DNA from: an uncultured Clostridia bacterium
GTDB lineage: Bacteria > Bacillota > Clostridia > Oscillospirales > Acutalibacteraceae
Length of the DNA stretch: 64,000 bases
NCBI GenBank assembly: GCA_947631705.1
Contig: CANRMJ010000001.1
Span: forward strand, 1-64,000
Direction of reading: 5' to 3'
In this document: piece after piece, positions 50,601-59,192 of the stretch
Layout: every line of letters starts with the position of its first letter
Numbering within the stretch: position 1 is the stretch's first letter
Program-made: the position numbers and the translations under genes
Notes under the pieces: model-generated
What the model was told of the DNA's origin: nothing
Database searches by the model: none
The model's input: only the letters and a program-made list of their open reading frames with translations

Positions 50601-50722
50601 AACATTGAGGGAGTAATTCCACAAATAAAATTGTGAACCTATGTCGTCAACCGAGGATAAGCCTCCGGCAAGGTTTTAATGAATGAGACTCATATGCAGG
50701 CGCCTGTATATGGGTCTTTTTT
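50601..50722 (+). promoter_or_regulatory. yybP-ykoY-type (Mn2+) riboswitch with terminator, upstream of nfeD
   Basis: The leader matches the yybP-ykoY architecture: GAGGGAGTAAT (50608-50618) as the first conserved loop, a short CACAA/TTGTG helix, then CCT-AT-GTCGTCAACC (50638-50652) and CGGCAAGG (50666-50673) around a GAGG-ATAAG-CCTC hairpin. The 3' strand GAGACTCAT joins the basal helix. It overlaps the terminator arm AGACTCATATGCAG (50686-50699), which pairs with CTGTATATGGGTCT (50704-50717) before six T. Ligand binding would block termination (ON switch), as in known Mn2+ members. Confidence 0.8.
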
Positions 50723-50775
50723 AGAACAAAAAAACAAATTGCGCCCTTAATGATTAATAAAAAGGAGGTTGTGAA

Positions 50776-51210
50776 ATGATCTGGATATGGATTGCCGTTA
50801 TCGCCGTGGCGGTGGTTATAGAGGCTATAAGCGCACAGCTGCTTTCCATATGGTTTGCGCTCGGCGGTTTTGCGGCGCTTATAACAAGTATTTTTACCGA
50901 TAATGTTGTTATTCAACTTGTTGTGTTTGCCGCTGTATCCACGGTTTCCATCGCTGTTATCTTTCCCTTTGCGGGAAAAATCATCAAAAAAGAGCATATC
51001 AAAACAAACGCCGACCGCTATGTGGGAAAAATCGGAATAGTTACTGACGATATCTCAAATATTAATGCCAAAGGTCAGGTTAAGGTTGATAATCAGATTT
51101 GGTCGGCAAGAAGTGAAAGCGGAGTTGATATCGCCGCGGGCACAAAGGTTGAAGTTTTAAAAATAGAAGGCGTTAAGCTGATTGTTTCGGCAGCCGAACA
51201 AAATGATTAG
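50776..51210 (+). CDS. NfeD-like membrane protein (144 aa)
   Basis: Three membrane helices (about residues 3-70) and a C-terminal OB-fold domain (about 84-142: GKIGIVTDDISNINAKGQVKVDNQIWSARSESG), the short NfeD type without the protease part. Such proteins pair with an SPFH partner, and one follows 15 nt downstream. Ribosome site AAAGGAGG. Transcription is gated by the riboswitch described upstream. Confidence 0.88.
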   Translation: MIWIWIAVIAVAVVIEAISAQLLSIWFALGGFAALITSIFTDNVVIQLVVFAAVSTVSIAVIFPFAGKIIKKEHIKTNADRYVGKIGIVTDDISNINAKGQVKVDNQIWSARSESGVDIAAGTKVEVLKIEGVKLIVSAAEQND

Positions 51211-51225
51211 TAAAAGGAGAAAGCC

Positions 51226-52149
51226 ATGAAATTATTTATTGTTATTGCCGTTGTTTTTGTAATATTTGTTATATTTATTCTCGCAAATATAAAGGTTGTT
51301 GCCCAGTCAAAGGCATATGTTATCGAAAGACTCGGCAAATATTCAACAACGTGGGAAACAGGATTGCGCGTTAAAATCCCGTTTTTGGAGAGAATAGCAA
51401 AGGTTGTATCGCTCAAGGAGCAGGTTGTTGATTTTGCCCCGCAGGCGGTTATCACAAAGGATAACGTTACTATGAAGATAGATACCGTTGTGTTTTTCCA
51501 GATAACCGATCCAAAGCTCTATTGCTACGGGGTTGAGGCGCCGCTTGCCGCAATAGAAAATCTTACGGCAACAACGCTGAGAAACATAATCGGTGAGCTT
51601 GAGCTTGACGCAACGCTGACATCGAGAGATACCATAAACACAAAAATCCGCTCTATTCTTGACGAGGCAACAGATCCGTGGGGAATCAAGGTAAACCGCG
51701 TTGAGCTTAAAAACATTCTGCCGCCCAAGGAAATTCAGGATTCAATGGAAAAGCAGATGAAAGCGGAGCGCGAGCGCCGTGAGGCGATCCTGCGCGCAGA
51801 GGGCGAAAAGCAGAGCCGCATACTTGAGGCGGAAGGCTTTAAGGAATCTAAAATTCTTGAGGCAGAGGCGGAAAAACAGTCCGCGATTCTTCGCGCGGAC
51901 GCTGTTCGCGAGCAAAAAATCCGCGAGGCGGACGGTGAGGCTCAGGCAATTCTTAAAATCAAGCAGGCTGAGGCAGACGGTATAAAAATGATTAAAGAGG
52001 CGGATCCGAGCGAACCCGTTGTTAAAATCAAGGCGCTTGAGGCGTTTGAAAAAGCGGCGGACGGTCAAGCCACCAAGATTATTATACCCAGCGAGATTCA
52101 GTCGCTCGCCGGTCTTGCGTCGGGTCTTGAAGGCATAGTTAAAAAATAA
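51226..52149 (+). CDS. SPFH/stomatin-like band 7 protein (307 aa)
   Basis: One N-terminal membrane anchor (residues 3-20), the SPFH domain (about 20-170: VIERLGKYSTTWETGLRVKIPFLERIAKVVSLKEQVVDF), and an Ala/Glu-rich coiled coil (about 170-260) followed by ATKIIIPSEIQSLAGLA. Bacterial stomatins form membrane scaffolds and, with NfeD, a conserved operon. The expected partner of the upstream gene; no separate promoter. Confidence 0.92.
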   Translation: MKLFIVIAVVFVIFVIFILANIKVVAQSKAYVIERLGKYSTTWETGLRVKIPFLERIAKVVSLKEQVVDFAPQAVITKDNVTMKIDTVVFFQITDPKLYCYGVEAPLAAIENLTATTLRNIIGELELDATLTSRDTINTKIRSILDEATDPWGIKVNRVELKNILPPKEIQDSMEKQMKAERERREAILRAEGEKQSRILEAEGFKESKILEAEAEKQSAILRADAVREQKIREADGEAQAILKIKQAEADGIKMIKEADPSEPVVKIKALEAFEKAADGQATKIIIPSEIQSLAGLASGLEGIVKK

Positions 52150-52185
52150 GCGCTTAAATTCGGCTTATCATCGAATAAAGGCGGA

Positions 52186-52226
52186 GCGCGGGGGTCGGCA
52201 TTGCCCGACGCCCGCGCATTTTCTTT
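52186..52226 (+). terminator. Terminator of nfeD-SPFH
   Basis: A 13-bp stem with one mismatch, GCGCGGGGGTCGG (52186-52198) / CCGACGCCCGCGC (52205-52217), then ATTTTCTTTT. Confidence 0.88.
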
Positions 52227-52330
52227 TATAAATAAGCGTTAAAAACCCTCTCCGAACGTCAAAAAACATCAATCTGAGTGTAAAAAATAACAAAATGACT
52301 TATTTTTACAGACAAAATATATAAAAAATG

Positions 52331-52449
52331 TTGAAAAAATTTTTAAAATAGTTTATTATTATAGATGTAAGTCTGTCGGAGGCTTGTTACGGCACGCAAA
52401 AATTTCGCCTTAGGCTCCTGCGGACCATAAAACGAGGGGGTAAACACCT
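52331..52449 (+). promoter_or_regulatory. Promoter and folded leader of the 52.4-kb gene
   Basis: TTGAAA (52331-52336), 17-bp spacer, TATTAT (52354-52359). The leader of about 85 nt folds: GTCTGTCGGAGGC (from about 52370) pairs with GCTCCTGCGGAC (to about 52425) with two mismatches. A GAGGGGG ribosome site follows. The family of the leader is not known. Confidence 0.5.
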
Positions 52450-53379
52450 ATGAATTACAAAGCAAAGTCAAAGCTTGATACGGTGAATAAGATACTCGCG
52501 GTGATTCTTGTTTTAACATTTATCGCTCTTATTCTTGTAGTAACCTTATACAAGGGCAACAGCGAGGCTCAGCCTGTGGAAGGAGAAGGCGGCGCCGCTT
52601 CAACCGTAACCATCGAACCGTTTGCGGCAGGCACCTACGGCGGAATTAATTTCGACACACAGGAAGATGTTATCAATTACTACATAGAGGCGTTAAACAA
52701 AACAAAATCGCTCACTGCGTCTTATACCGAAAACGGCAGCCCGGCAACATACTATAAAATGGTATGCGAGGAGGCTCTCACGGTAGAGAATGTGCTTATC
52801 GAGGGCAAGCAGAACTCATTGATTGATAATCTTGTTCCAACACTTCTTGATGAAATGTTCCAAGGCGGAGTAAACGGACTTCCGCCCAGCACAAACAGAA
52901 ATCCCGATCTTGATAAGACTGCCGACGGAACGGTTGATTTCAAAACAACTCCGCTTTTGGTAGACGATATTGCGGCGTGCAACGTTGTTGATAACGGCGA
53001 CGGAACGATAACGCTTACACTTCAGCCTAAGAGCACTATACTTTCAATGCCCGGTAAGGATTCGCAGGGAAGATTTTTCAACACGCTCGGCGATATCACT
53101 TCAACTGTTGAATCAATCAGCGTTCTTTCGTTCTCCGGCGGCACCATAGATGAAAACTTCGTTGTTAATTACGACGGAGGCACCGGCGTTGTTAAGATAG
53201 ACACCAATTCGGGTGAAATCATTGAGGCGGATTACACGCTGCTTGTTCATATCGACGTTCAGCACGCGAATATTCTTGCAATCAAGGATAAGAGTGCGTC
53301 GCTTGACGTAGTATTCAAGCTTCACGCTCCCGCAAGCGACCAATATCTGCTTGAAACAAAGAATCTTGTTAGAGGATAA
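52450..53379 (+). CDS. Membrane-anchored extracytoplasmic protein of unknown function (309 aa)
   Basis: N-terminal signal-anchor (about residues 14-34, after a basic MNYKAKSK), then an Ala/Gly-rich linker and an outer domain of about 260 residues. Notable parts are DTQEDVINYYIEALNKTKSLTASYTENG and a beta-rich C-terminus (TITLTLQPKST...VKIDTNSGEIIEADYTLLVHIDVQHANI). No family recognised. Single-gene unit with its own promoter and terminator. Confidence 0.7.
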   Translation: MNYKAKSKLDTVNKILAVILVLTFIALILVVTLYKGNSEAQPVEGEGGAASTVTIEPFAAGTYGGINFDTQEDVINYYIEALNKTKSLTASYTENGSPATYYKMVCEEALTVENVLIEGKQNSLIDNLVPTLLDEMFQGGVNGLPPSTNRNPDLDKTADGTVDFKTTPLLVDDIAACNVVDNGDGTITLTLQPKSTILSMPGKDSQGRFFNTLGDITSTVESISVLSFSGGTIDENFVVNYDGGTGVVKIDTNSGEIIEADYTLLVHIDVQHANILAIKDKSASLDVVFKLHAPASDQYLLETKNLVRG

Positions 53380-53395
53380 TAATATTATAATTTAA

Positions 53396-53428
53396 AATAT
53401 GCCGCGGTTTATTCCGCGGTATATTTTT
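53396..53428 (+). terminator. Terminator after the 52.4-kb gene
   Basis: AATATGCCGCGG (53396-53407) / CCGCGGTATATT (53414-53425), one wobble pair, then T-rich sequence. Confidence 0.85.
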
Positions 53429-53549
53429 ATCTTTTTTTTATTTAATTTCTTTATAATATGTGATAAAATATAACCGAACAAAAAATATCGCGCCTTATCA
53501 AAAAAAGCGGGCGCAATGTGTTATTTTTTATTGTTGAAGAGGTTAAAAA

Positions 53550-56147
53550 ATGAGATTGCTTGTTATAGACGGAAACAGTATTGTAAACCGCGCATTTTAC
53601 GGCATAAAGCTGCTGTCCACAAAAAGCGGATATTACACAAATGCGATTTACGGTTTTCTCAATATTCTTTTAAAGCTGAGAGAAAACTGCAAACCCGACG
53701 CGGTTGCAATTGCGTTTGACGTTCACGCGCCGACCTTCCGCCACAAGATGTATGAAGAATATAAGGCGGGTCGCCACGCAATGCCGGATGAGCTGAGGCA
53801 GCAGATTCCCGTGCTCAAAAATCTTTTAAATCTGCTGGGATACAAAACAGTTGAGTGCGAGGGCTGGGAGGCAGACGATATTTTAGGCACTCTTGCCGAA
53901 GTCTGCCGCAAAGGGCAGGATGTATGCTATATCGCCACGGGCGACAGGGATTCTCTTCAGCTTGCGGGCGGCGGCGTTACGGTGATGCTTGCAAGAACAA
54001 AAGCGGGACAGGCTGTTACCGATATTTACGACGAAACGGCAATAAAGAACGAATACGGAATCACTCCTCAGGCGCTGATACAGGTAAAGGCGTTGCAGGG
54101 CGATTCAAGCGATAATATTCCCGGCGTTGCGGGAGTGGGCGCGAAAACGGCTCTCGATTTAATACAGAGATTTAATTCGATAGATTATATTTATGATAAT
54201 TTAAACGAAATCGACATTAAAAACGGCGTTCGTGAAAAGCTGGGCAGGGATAAGGAAAAGGCTTATCTTTCTCTGGAATTGGGCACTATCCGCACAGACG
54301 CGCCGATAGATACGAATCTTGCCTCATATATTCCGAACGAGGGCGATAAGGCGCGCGCCGCGTCTGAATTCGCAAGGCTGGAGCTTTTCAGTCTTATAGA
54401 TAAATTCGGACTGAACAGAAACGACGCAAAGGCGGAACCCGAGCATAACGCCGTGGAACGAAAGCTAACGAAATCAATATGCACAAACGCCGATGAGCTG
54501 CTGAAAAAAATAGGCGATGACGACGCGTTTTTTTATCCCGTGTGCATAGACGGCAGCGTTGAGGATTTATATTTCGCTTTCGGCGATGAAATAGTGATTA
54601 TGCCGTCTTACAGCGATGAATTTAAGGCGTTTACGGTTAAATTTTTCGAGAGCAAATGCAAAAAATACAGCTACAACACAAAGGAACTGCATCGGCTTGC
54701 CGAAAGGCTGAACACAGAGTGCGCGAATGTGTGCGGCGATTTGCTGCTTTCTGCTTATCTGCTGCGCCCGTCCGATACAAATTATTCGATAGAGCATCTT
54801 TGCCTTGAATACGGCATAACCTTGCCCGAATACGAAAACGAAACGGGTTTAAGCGAACAAAGCGTTTCGTTCGCGGCGGTTTTAAAACCGCTTTTTGAAA
54901 AAACAGACGCTCTGCTTGAAGAGGCGGAGCAAACGGAGCTTTTAAAAGAGATAGAATTGCCTCTTGCGGCGGTGCTCGGCAAAATGGAAATGATCGGCTT
55001 TGCGGTTGACAAAAAGGGCATAGAAGATTTCGGAAATATGCTCAGCGCGCGAATAAAGGAGCTAACAGGCAAAATTTATGAATATGCGGGGCACGAATTC
55101 AATATTAATTCGCCAAAGCAGCTTGGAGAAATTCTGTTTGAGGAAATGGGAATTCCGAGCAAAAAGAAGTCAAAAAGAGGCTATTCAACGAATGCCGAGG
55201 TTCTTGAGGAGCTTGCGCCCGATTATCCGATCGTATCTCTCATTTTGGAATACAGAAGTCTTTCAAAGCTGAAATCAACTTATTGCGACGGGCTTATAAA
55301 AGTTATAGCGGAGGACGGCAGGATCCACACCTCCTTTAATCAGGTTGAAACGCGAACGGGCAGAATTTCTTCTCTTGAACCCAACTTGCAGAATATCCCG
55401 ATACGCACTCAGCTCGGCAGAGAAATGAGAAAATTCTTTATTGCGGGCAGCGGAAACGTTCTTATAGACGCCGATTACAGTCAGATAGAGCTGCGAGTGC
55501 TCGCGGATCTCGCAAACGATGAAAATATGATAAACGCTTTCAACAGCGGCGAGGATATTCACCGCACAACGGCGGCGCAGGTTTTCGGACTTCCCGCCGA
55601 GCTCATCACGCCAATGCTCCGTTCAAGGGCAAAAGCGGTTAATTTCGGAATAGTTTACGGTATCGGTGCGTTCAGCCTTGCAAAGGATATAGGAGTTTCA
55701 ACACGAGAGGCAAAGGAATATATAGACGGATATTTAAGCCATTTCAACGGCGTTGCCGCCTATATGAACAAAATGATCGATACCGCAAAGGACAGAGGTT
55801 ATTCGCAAACGCTGTTTAAGCGCCGCCGATATCTGCCGGAGCTTACGTCCAGCAACCGCGTTTTGCGCGCTTTCGGCGAAAGGGTTGCCAGAAATATGCC
55901 CATTCAGGGCACGGCCGCCGATATTATAAAGATTGCTATGATTAAGGTTGACAGGCGCCTTGCCTCAGAGGGTTTGAAGGCTCGCCTTATACTTCAGGTT
56001 CATGACGAGCTTATCGTTGAGGCGCCGGAAAACGAGGCACAAAAAGCTCTTGAAATAGTGACCGAAGAAATGGAAAACGCCTGCAAAATGAAAGTAAAGC
56101 TGCTCGCGGACGGAAAAACAGGAAAAACGTGGTTTGAAGCCCACTGA
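53550..56147 (+). CDS. polA: DNA polymerase I
   Basis: Repair and Okazaki-fragment polymerase. N-terminal 5'-3' nuclease domain (LLVIDGNSIVNRAFYG; GWEADDILGTLA; ATGDRDSLQL; GDSSDNIPGVAGVGAKTA), then a degenerate 3'-5' exonuclease region (about residues 310-470) lacking the D-x-E proofreading motif, then the family A polymerase domain with LIDADYSQIELRVLA, RSRAKAVNFGIVYG and LQVHDELIVE. 865 aa, typical of Firmicutes. It heads a run with rimI, an unknown gene and tsaD. Confidence 0.97.
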   Translation: MRLLVIDGNSIVNRAFYGIKLLSTKSGYYTNAIYGFLNILLKLRENCKPDAVAIAFDVHAPTFRHKMYEEYKAGRHAMPDELRQQIPVLKNLLNLLGYKTVECEGWEADDILGTLAEVCRKGQDVCYIATGDRDSLQLAGGGVTVMLARTKAGQAVTDIYDETAIKNEYGITPQALIQVKALQGDSSDNIPGVAGVGAKTALDLIQRFNSIDYIYDNLNEIDIKNGVREKLGRDKEKAYLSLELGTIRTDAPIDTNLASYIPNEGDKARAASEFARLELFSLIDKFGLNRNDAKAEPEHNAVERKLTKSICTNADELLKKIGDDDAFFYPVCIDGSVEDLYFAFGDEIVIMPSYSDEFKAFTVKFFESKCKKYSYNTKELHRLAERLNTECANVCGDLLLSAYLLRPSDTNYSIEHLCLEYGITLPEYENETGLSEQSVSFAAVLKPLFEKTDALLEEAEQTELLKEIELPLAAVLGKMEMIGFAVDKKGIEDFGNMLSARIKELTGKIYEYAGHEFNINSPKQLGEILFEEMGIPSKKKSKRGYSTNAEVLEELAPDYPIVSLILEYRSLSKLKSTYCDGLIKVIAEDGRIHTSFNQVETRTGRISSLEPNLQNIPIRTQLGREMRKFFIAGSGNVLIDADYSQIELRVLADLANDENMINAFNSGEDIHRTTAAQVFGLPAELITPMLRSRAKAVNFGIVYGIGAFSLAKDIGVSTREAKEYIDGYLSHFNGVAAYMNKMIDTAKDRGYSQTLFKRRRYLPELTSSNRVLRAFGERVARNMPIQGTAADIIKIAMIKVDRRLASEGLKARLILQVHDELIVEAPENEAQKALEIVTEEMENACKMKVKLLADGKTGKTWFEAH

Positions 56148-56159
56148 TAGATTTTGGTT

Positions 56160-56591
56160 ATGGAAATTAAGGATTTTTCAAGTGAATATGTTAAAGATGT
56201 TGCCGCCATAGAAAAGGTTTGCTTTTCAAATCCCTGGAGTGAAATCGCACTTGAGGCAGAGCTTAAAAACGACTGCTCGCACTTTTATGTTGCGGTTGAG
56301 AACGGAAGGGCAATAGGCTATGCGGGGCTTTATGCGGTTTGCGGCGAAGCCGATATCGTGCGTGTTGCCGTTCTGCCTGAATACAGACGCCGCGGCGCCG
56401 CCCGCGCTCTGCTTTCCGAGAGCTTTAAGGCAAACGGCGCCGATTGCGTTTATCTTGACGTTCGCGAGAGCAACACAGCGGCAATCAAACTGTATGAATC
56501 GCTTGGATTTAAAGATACGGGAATCCGTAAAAGTTATTACAGCAACCCCACCGAGGACGCTGTTCTTATGAAAAGAAATGAAAAGAGATGA
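56160..56591 (+). CDS. rimI: Ribosomal protein S18-alanine N-acetyltransferase
   Basis: GNAT-fold enzyme. VRVAVLPEYRRRGAARALL is the acetyl-CoA loop (about residues 66-84), and YLDVRESNTAAIKLYESLGFKDTGIRKSYY the RimI C-terminal signature. Start at the ATG at 56160, 12 nt behind polA; no clear ribosome site, so it probably relies on coupling. 143 aa. Its substrate S18 is encoded at 31.4 kb. Confidence 0.9.
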   Translation: MEIKDFSSEYVKDVAAIEKVCFSNPWSEIALEAELKNDCSHFYVAVENGRAIGYAGLYAVCGEADIVRVAVLPEYRRRGAARALLSESFKANGADCVYLDVRESNTAAIKLYESLGFKDTGIRKSYYSNPTEDAVLMKRNEKR

Positions 56592-58024
56592 AAAGAATGA
56601 AAAAGAAGAAAAAAGAGAGAAAAAAGACAGAAGATGAAACAAAATTCATAAATGCCCTAAAGGATTGCCTAAACGAATATGATTCAAAAAGCAATCAAAT
56701 CAGAAATCTTGCATTCAAAGAGGAAACGGACGGCGATAATATGCGCTTTTCCGCAATTCTTGATTACGGCTCGTTTGAGCAGAGGATTTATTATTATCCG
56801 TTTATGCTGTTAAGCGAGAATGTGATAGACGTTGTTTTTTCCTTTGACAAATCGGAATACATATATTCGTTTTATGATATTTTCAATCTGTTTGATATAG
56901 ACGATTTCAACCTCTATTTTTATGAGGATCTGCTGTCCGCCGATGAAGTAAAAAGCGCGCTCAATGATATTTTGAACGCGACGGAAAGATATTCGTATTA
57001 TCTTGAAAAGGCGCAGACAGACGAGTATCTCCCTGTTCTCGAAAAGAATTATGAAACAGATATGGAAAACGCCTACGGCGGGAGTGAATGGAAAGAGGAT
57101 GAAGACGGGCACGAAATATGTTTTTTCCCGATTAACCACATTTTTTATTCCGCGGCGGACGCGCAGATAACAGAGAAAACGCTTAAAAAGCTGAGAAAAA
57201 AGAACGCAAAGGGCAAGCTCGGTCTTATATATGAAAAGCGACTTTTAAATTATCTCGAAAGCGGAAAAACGGTAACGAGAAAATCTCTTTCCGATAAATC
57301 GGATTTTGAAAAGCTCTACAAGAGCGGCAAAAGAAAGGTATATGCTTTGATTTTTGTTCTGTCAGCGGCGCTGGTTTTCGCTCTGTCGTTCGGAATTCAC
57401 GCCGTTCTATTCAGAGGCGCAGCTTTATTATCCGAGCAATGGGATATTTTCGGCGTGCCGATTGAACTGCCGTTGAGCAGAATAGGACTTTGCCTTCTTA
57501 CAGCCTTCGTGCTCACAACAGGAATCATTTTTACATTCGGAAACAAAATCGCAGCCCGCGTTGTTCCCGATGAATATAAAAACAGAGCCTCCGCGAAGTT
57601 TAAAAAAGACAATTCCGAAAGGAGCGGCAAGCTCGGAAAGCTCAATAAAGCTTTTTTAGGCACGGCGACCGCTGTAATCACAATCGTGCTTATTCTTTTT
57701 TCGCTGAGCGACATAGGCTTTTATGATGATTATGTGAAATTGTCGGGCAGCAACGCAATTTATTTATCAAACGGGCTGTTTTACGAGGTGCCGTATTCGG
57801 ATTTGCAGATTTGCAGGGCGCAGGGCTATTACAACGATGAAAACGAGTTTATAAATTATGAAAATGCGTATATTCTGTATTATGACGGCGGCTGTTATGA
57901 GATCGGCGAGATTGCTCCGAACAGCGACGCTCAGAAAATGCTGGAGGAAATAGCCGCAAAGTATAATAAAGAGATAATACAGGTCAAATCGGCGGAGGAT
58001 ATTGATGAATATTTTGGGAATTGA
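56588..58024 (+). CDS. Membrane protein of unknown function between rimI and tsaD (478 aa)
   Basis: Begins with a Lys-rich stretch (MKRMKKKKKERKK); its ATG overlaps the rimI stop (ATGA), and its end overlaps tsaD by 20 nt. N-terminal cytoplasmic domain of about 240 residues, acidic and aromatic-rich (RIYYYPFMLLSENVIDVVFSFDKSEYIYSFYDIF). Three membrane helices (about 255-279, 297-317 and 350-372), then an outer C-terminal domain of about 100 residues. No family recognised. Usually tsaB/rimI/tsaD are adjacent, so this is an insertion into that group. Confidence 0.72.
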   Translation: MKRMKKKKKERKKTEDETKFINALKDCLNEYDSKSNQIRNLAFKEETDGDNMRFSAILDYGSFEQRIYYYPFMLLSENVIDVVFSFDKSEYIYSFYDIFNLFDIDDFNLYFYEDLLSADEVKSALNDILNATERYSYYLEKAQTDEYLPVLEKNYETDMENAYGGSEWKEDEDGHEICFFPINHIFYSAADAQITEKTLKKLRKKNAKGKLGLIYEKRLLNYLESGKTVTRKSLSDKSDFEKLYKSGKRKVYALIFVLSAALVFALSFGIHAVLFRGAALLSEQWDIFGVPIELPLSRIGLCLLTAFVLTTGIIFTFGNKIAARVVPDEYKNRASAKFKKDNSERSGKLGKLNKAFLGTATAVITIVLILFSLSDIGFYDDYVKLSGSNAIYLSNGLFYEVPYSDLQICRAQGYYNDENEFINYENAYILYYDGGCYEIGEIAPNSDAQKMLEEIAAKYNKEIIQVKSAEDIDEYFGN

Positions 58025-59018
58025 GTCTTCGTGCGATGAAACAGCGGCGGCAGTGGTTGAAAACGGCAGAAAGGTCAAGTCAAACATTGTAGCCTCCTCG
58101 CTTGAAGAGCATAAAATATACGGCGGGGTGGTGCCCGAAATCGCGTCGCGCCGCCATGCGGAGGCGATAAGCGGAGTTGTAAGCGAGGCGTTGGCGCAAT
58201 CGGGCTGCGCTCTTGGTGATATAGACGCTGTTGCCGTAACTTTCGCTCCGGGGCTTATCGGTTCGCTGCTCGTGGGTGTGAATTTCGCGAAGGGACTTGC
58301 CGTTTCTTCCGAAAAACCGCTTGTTCCGGTTCATCATCTCCGTTCGCACGTTGCGTCAAACTATATTTCCTCGGATATTGAGCCGCCGTTTCTCTGCCTT
58401 ATCGTCAGCGGCGGTCATTCCCACATAGTTGCGGTGAACGGCTACACCGATTTTAAAATTATCGGAAAAACGCGCGATGACGCGGCAGGAGAGGCGCTCG
58501 ACAAGGCGGGGCGCGTTATGGGGCTTGAATATCCGGGAGGAATAAGCATAGACAAAATAAGCCCGTCGGGAAACGCGGACGCATATGCTTTTCCGCACCC
58601 CAAAATAAGCGGCGCGCCATACGATTATTCATTCAGCGGGCTCAAAACCGCCGTTATAAACGCGGTTCACAATGCCGAACAAAAGGGAGAAAAAATCAAT
58701 ATTCCCGATCTCGCGGCATCGTTTCAAAAAAACGTTGTTGCCTGCCTGCTTTCAAATCTTGAAAAGGCGGCGGAGGATTTCGGATATAAAAAAATAGTTC
58801 TCGCGGGCGGCGTTTCGGCAAATTCGCTTTTGAGAAGCGAAAGCAAGGCGCTTTGCCGCAGGCATAAATGGCGGCTCTATCTGCCCGAGCTTAAATACTG
58901 CGGCGACAATGCGGCAATGGCGGCGTCGCAGGGCTACTATGAATTTCTTGCGGGTGTGCGCGCCGGCGCCGATTTAAACGCTTATGCAACTATGCCAATA
59001 GATATTGTTAAATTTTAG
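58005..59018 (+). CDS. tsaD: tRNA N6-adenosine threonylcarbamoyltransferase TsaD
   Basis: Catalyses t6A37 formation with TsaB and TsaE. ILGIESSCDETAAAVVENG opens the ASKHA fold; the metal-binding HHLRSH (near residue 110) is followed by LIVSGGHSHI, the DDAAGEALDKAGR loop and VLAGGVSANSLLR near 267. The ATG at 58005 follows GGCGGAGG; a TTG one codon earlier is not needed. 337 aa. tsaB and tsaE are not in the window. Confidence 0.96.
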   Translation: MNILGIESSCDETAAAVVENGRKVKSNIVASSLEEHKIYGGVVPEIASRRHAEAISGVVSEALAQSGCALGDIDAVAVTFAPGLIGSLLVGVNFAKGLAVSSEKPLVPVHHLRSHVASNYISSDIEPPFLCLIVSGGHSHIVAVNGYTDFKIIGKTRDDAAGEALDKAGRVMGLEYPGGISIDKISPSGNADAYAFPHPKISGAPYDYSFSGLKTAVINAVHNAEQKGEKINIPDLAASFQKNVVACLLSNLEKAAEDFGYKKIVLAGGVSANSLLRSESKALCRRHKWRLYLPELKYCGDNAAMAASQGYYEFLAGVRAGADLNAYATMPIDIVKF

Positions 59019-59039
59019 TCAAATTATACAATATGCCTA

Positions 59040-59067
59040 TTGAATTTTGGGTAAAAGTTGGTATAAT
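59040..59067 (+). promoter_or_regulatory. Promoter of pckG
   Basis: TTGAAT (59040-59045), 16-bp spacer, TATAAT (59062-59067). Confidence 0.7.
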
Positions 59068-59075
59068 AAAACTGA

Positions 59076-59158
59076 TGGAATTTGCGGCATTATGTGTTGT
59101 TATGCGGTGAAAATCCGATTCTGTTTTTGTCGGGCGCGCCGCATAACGGATAATTCCA
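59076..59158 (+). promoter_or_regulatory. Highly structured pckG leader
   Basis: Nested helices close almost the whole leader: TGGAATT (59076-59082) / AATTCCA (59152-59158), TTATGCGG (59100-59107) / CCGCATAA (59139-59146) and CCGA (59115-59118) / TCGG (59130-59133). No T-run and no motif of a known riboswitch class that I recognise. The ribosome site (AAAGGAG) lies 3' of the fold. Confidence 0.6.
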
Positions 59159-59192
59159 ATCTAATTTGTATTCTGTATAAAGGAGAAAAAAT

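Noticed and set aside
52366..52449. Known riboswitch in the leader of the 52.4-kb gene
   Set aside because: It folds, but I recognise no conserved loop of a known class and it has no terminator; recorded only as a structured leader.
54460..54960. Active proofreading domain in polA
   Set aside because: The D-x-E metal motif is absent, as in many Firmicutes PolA proteins; not an unusual loss.
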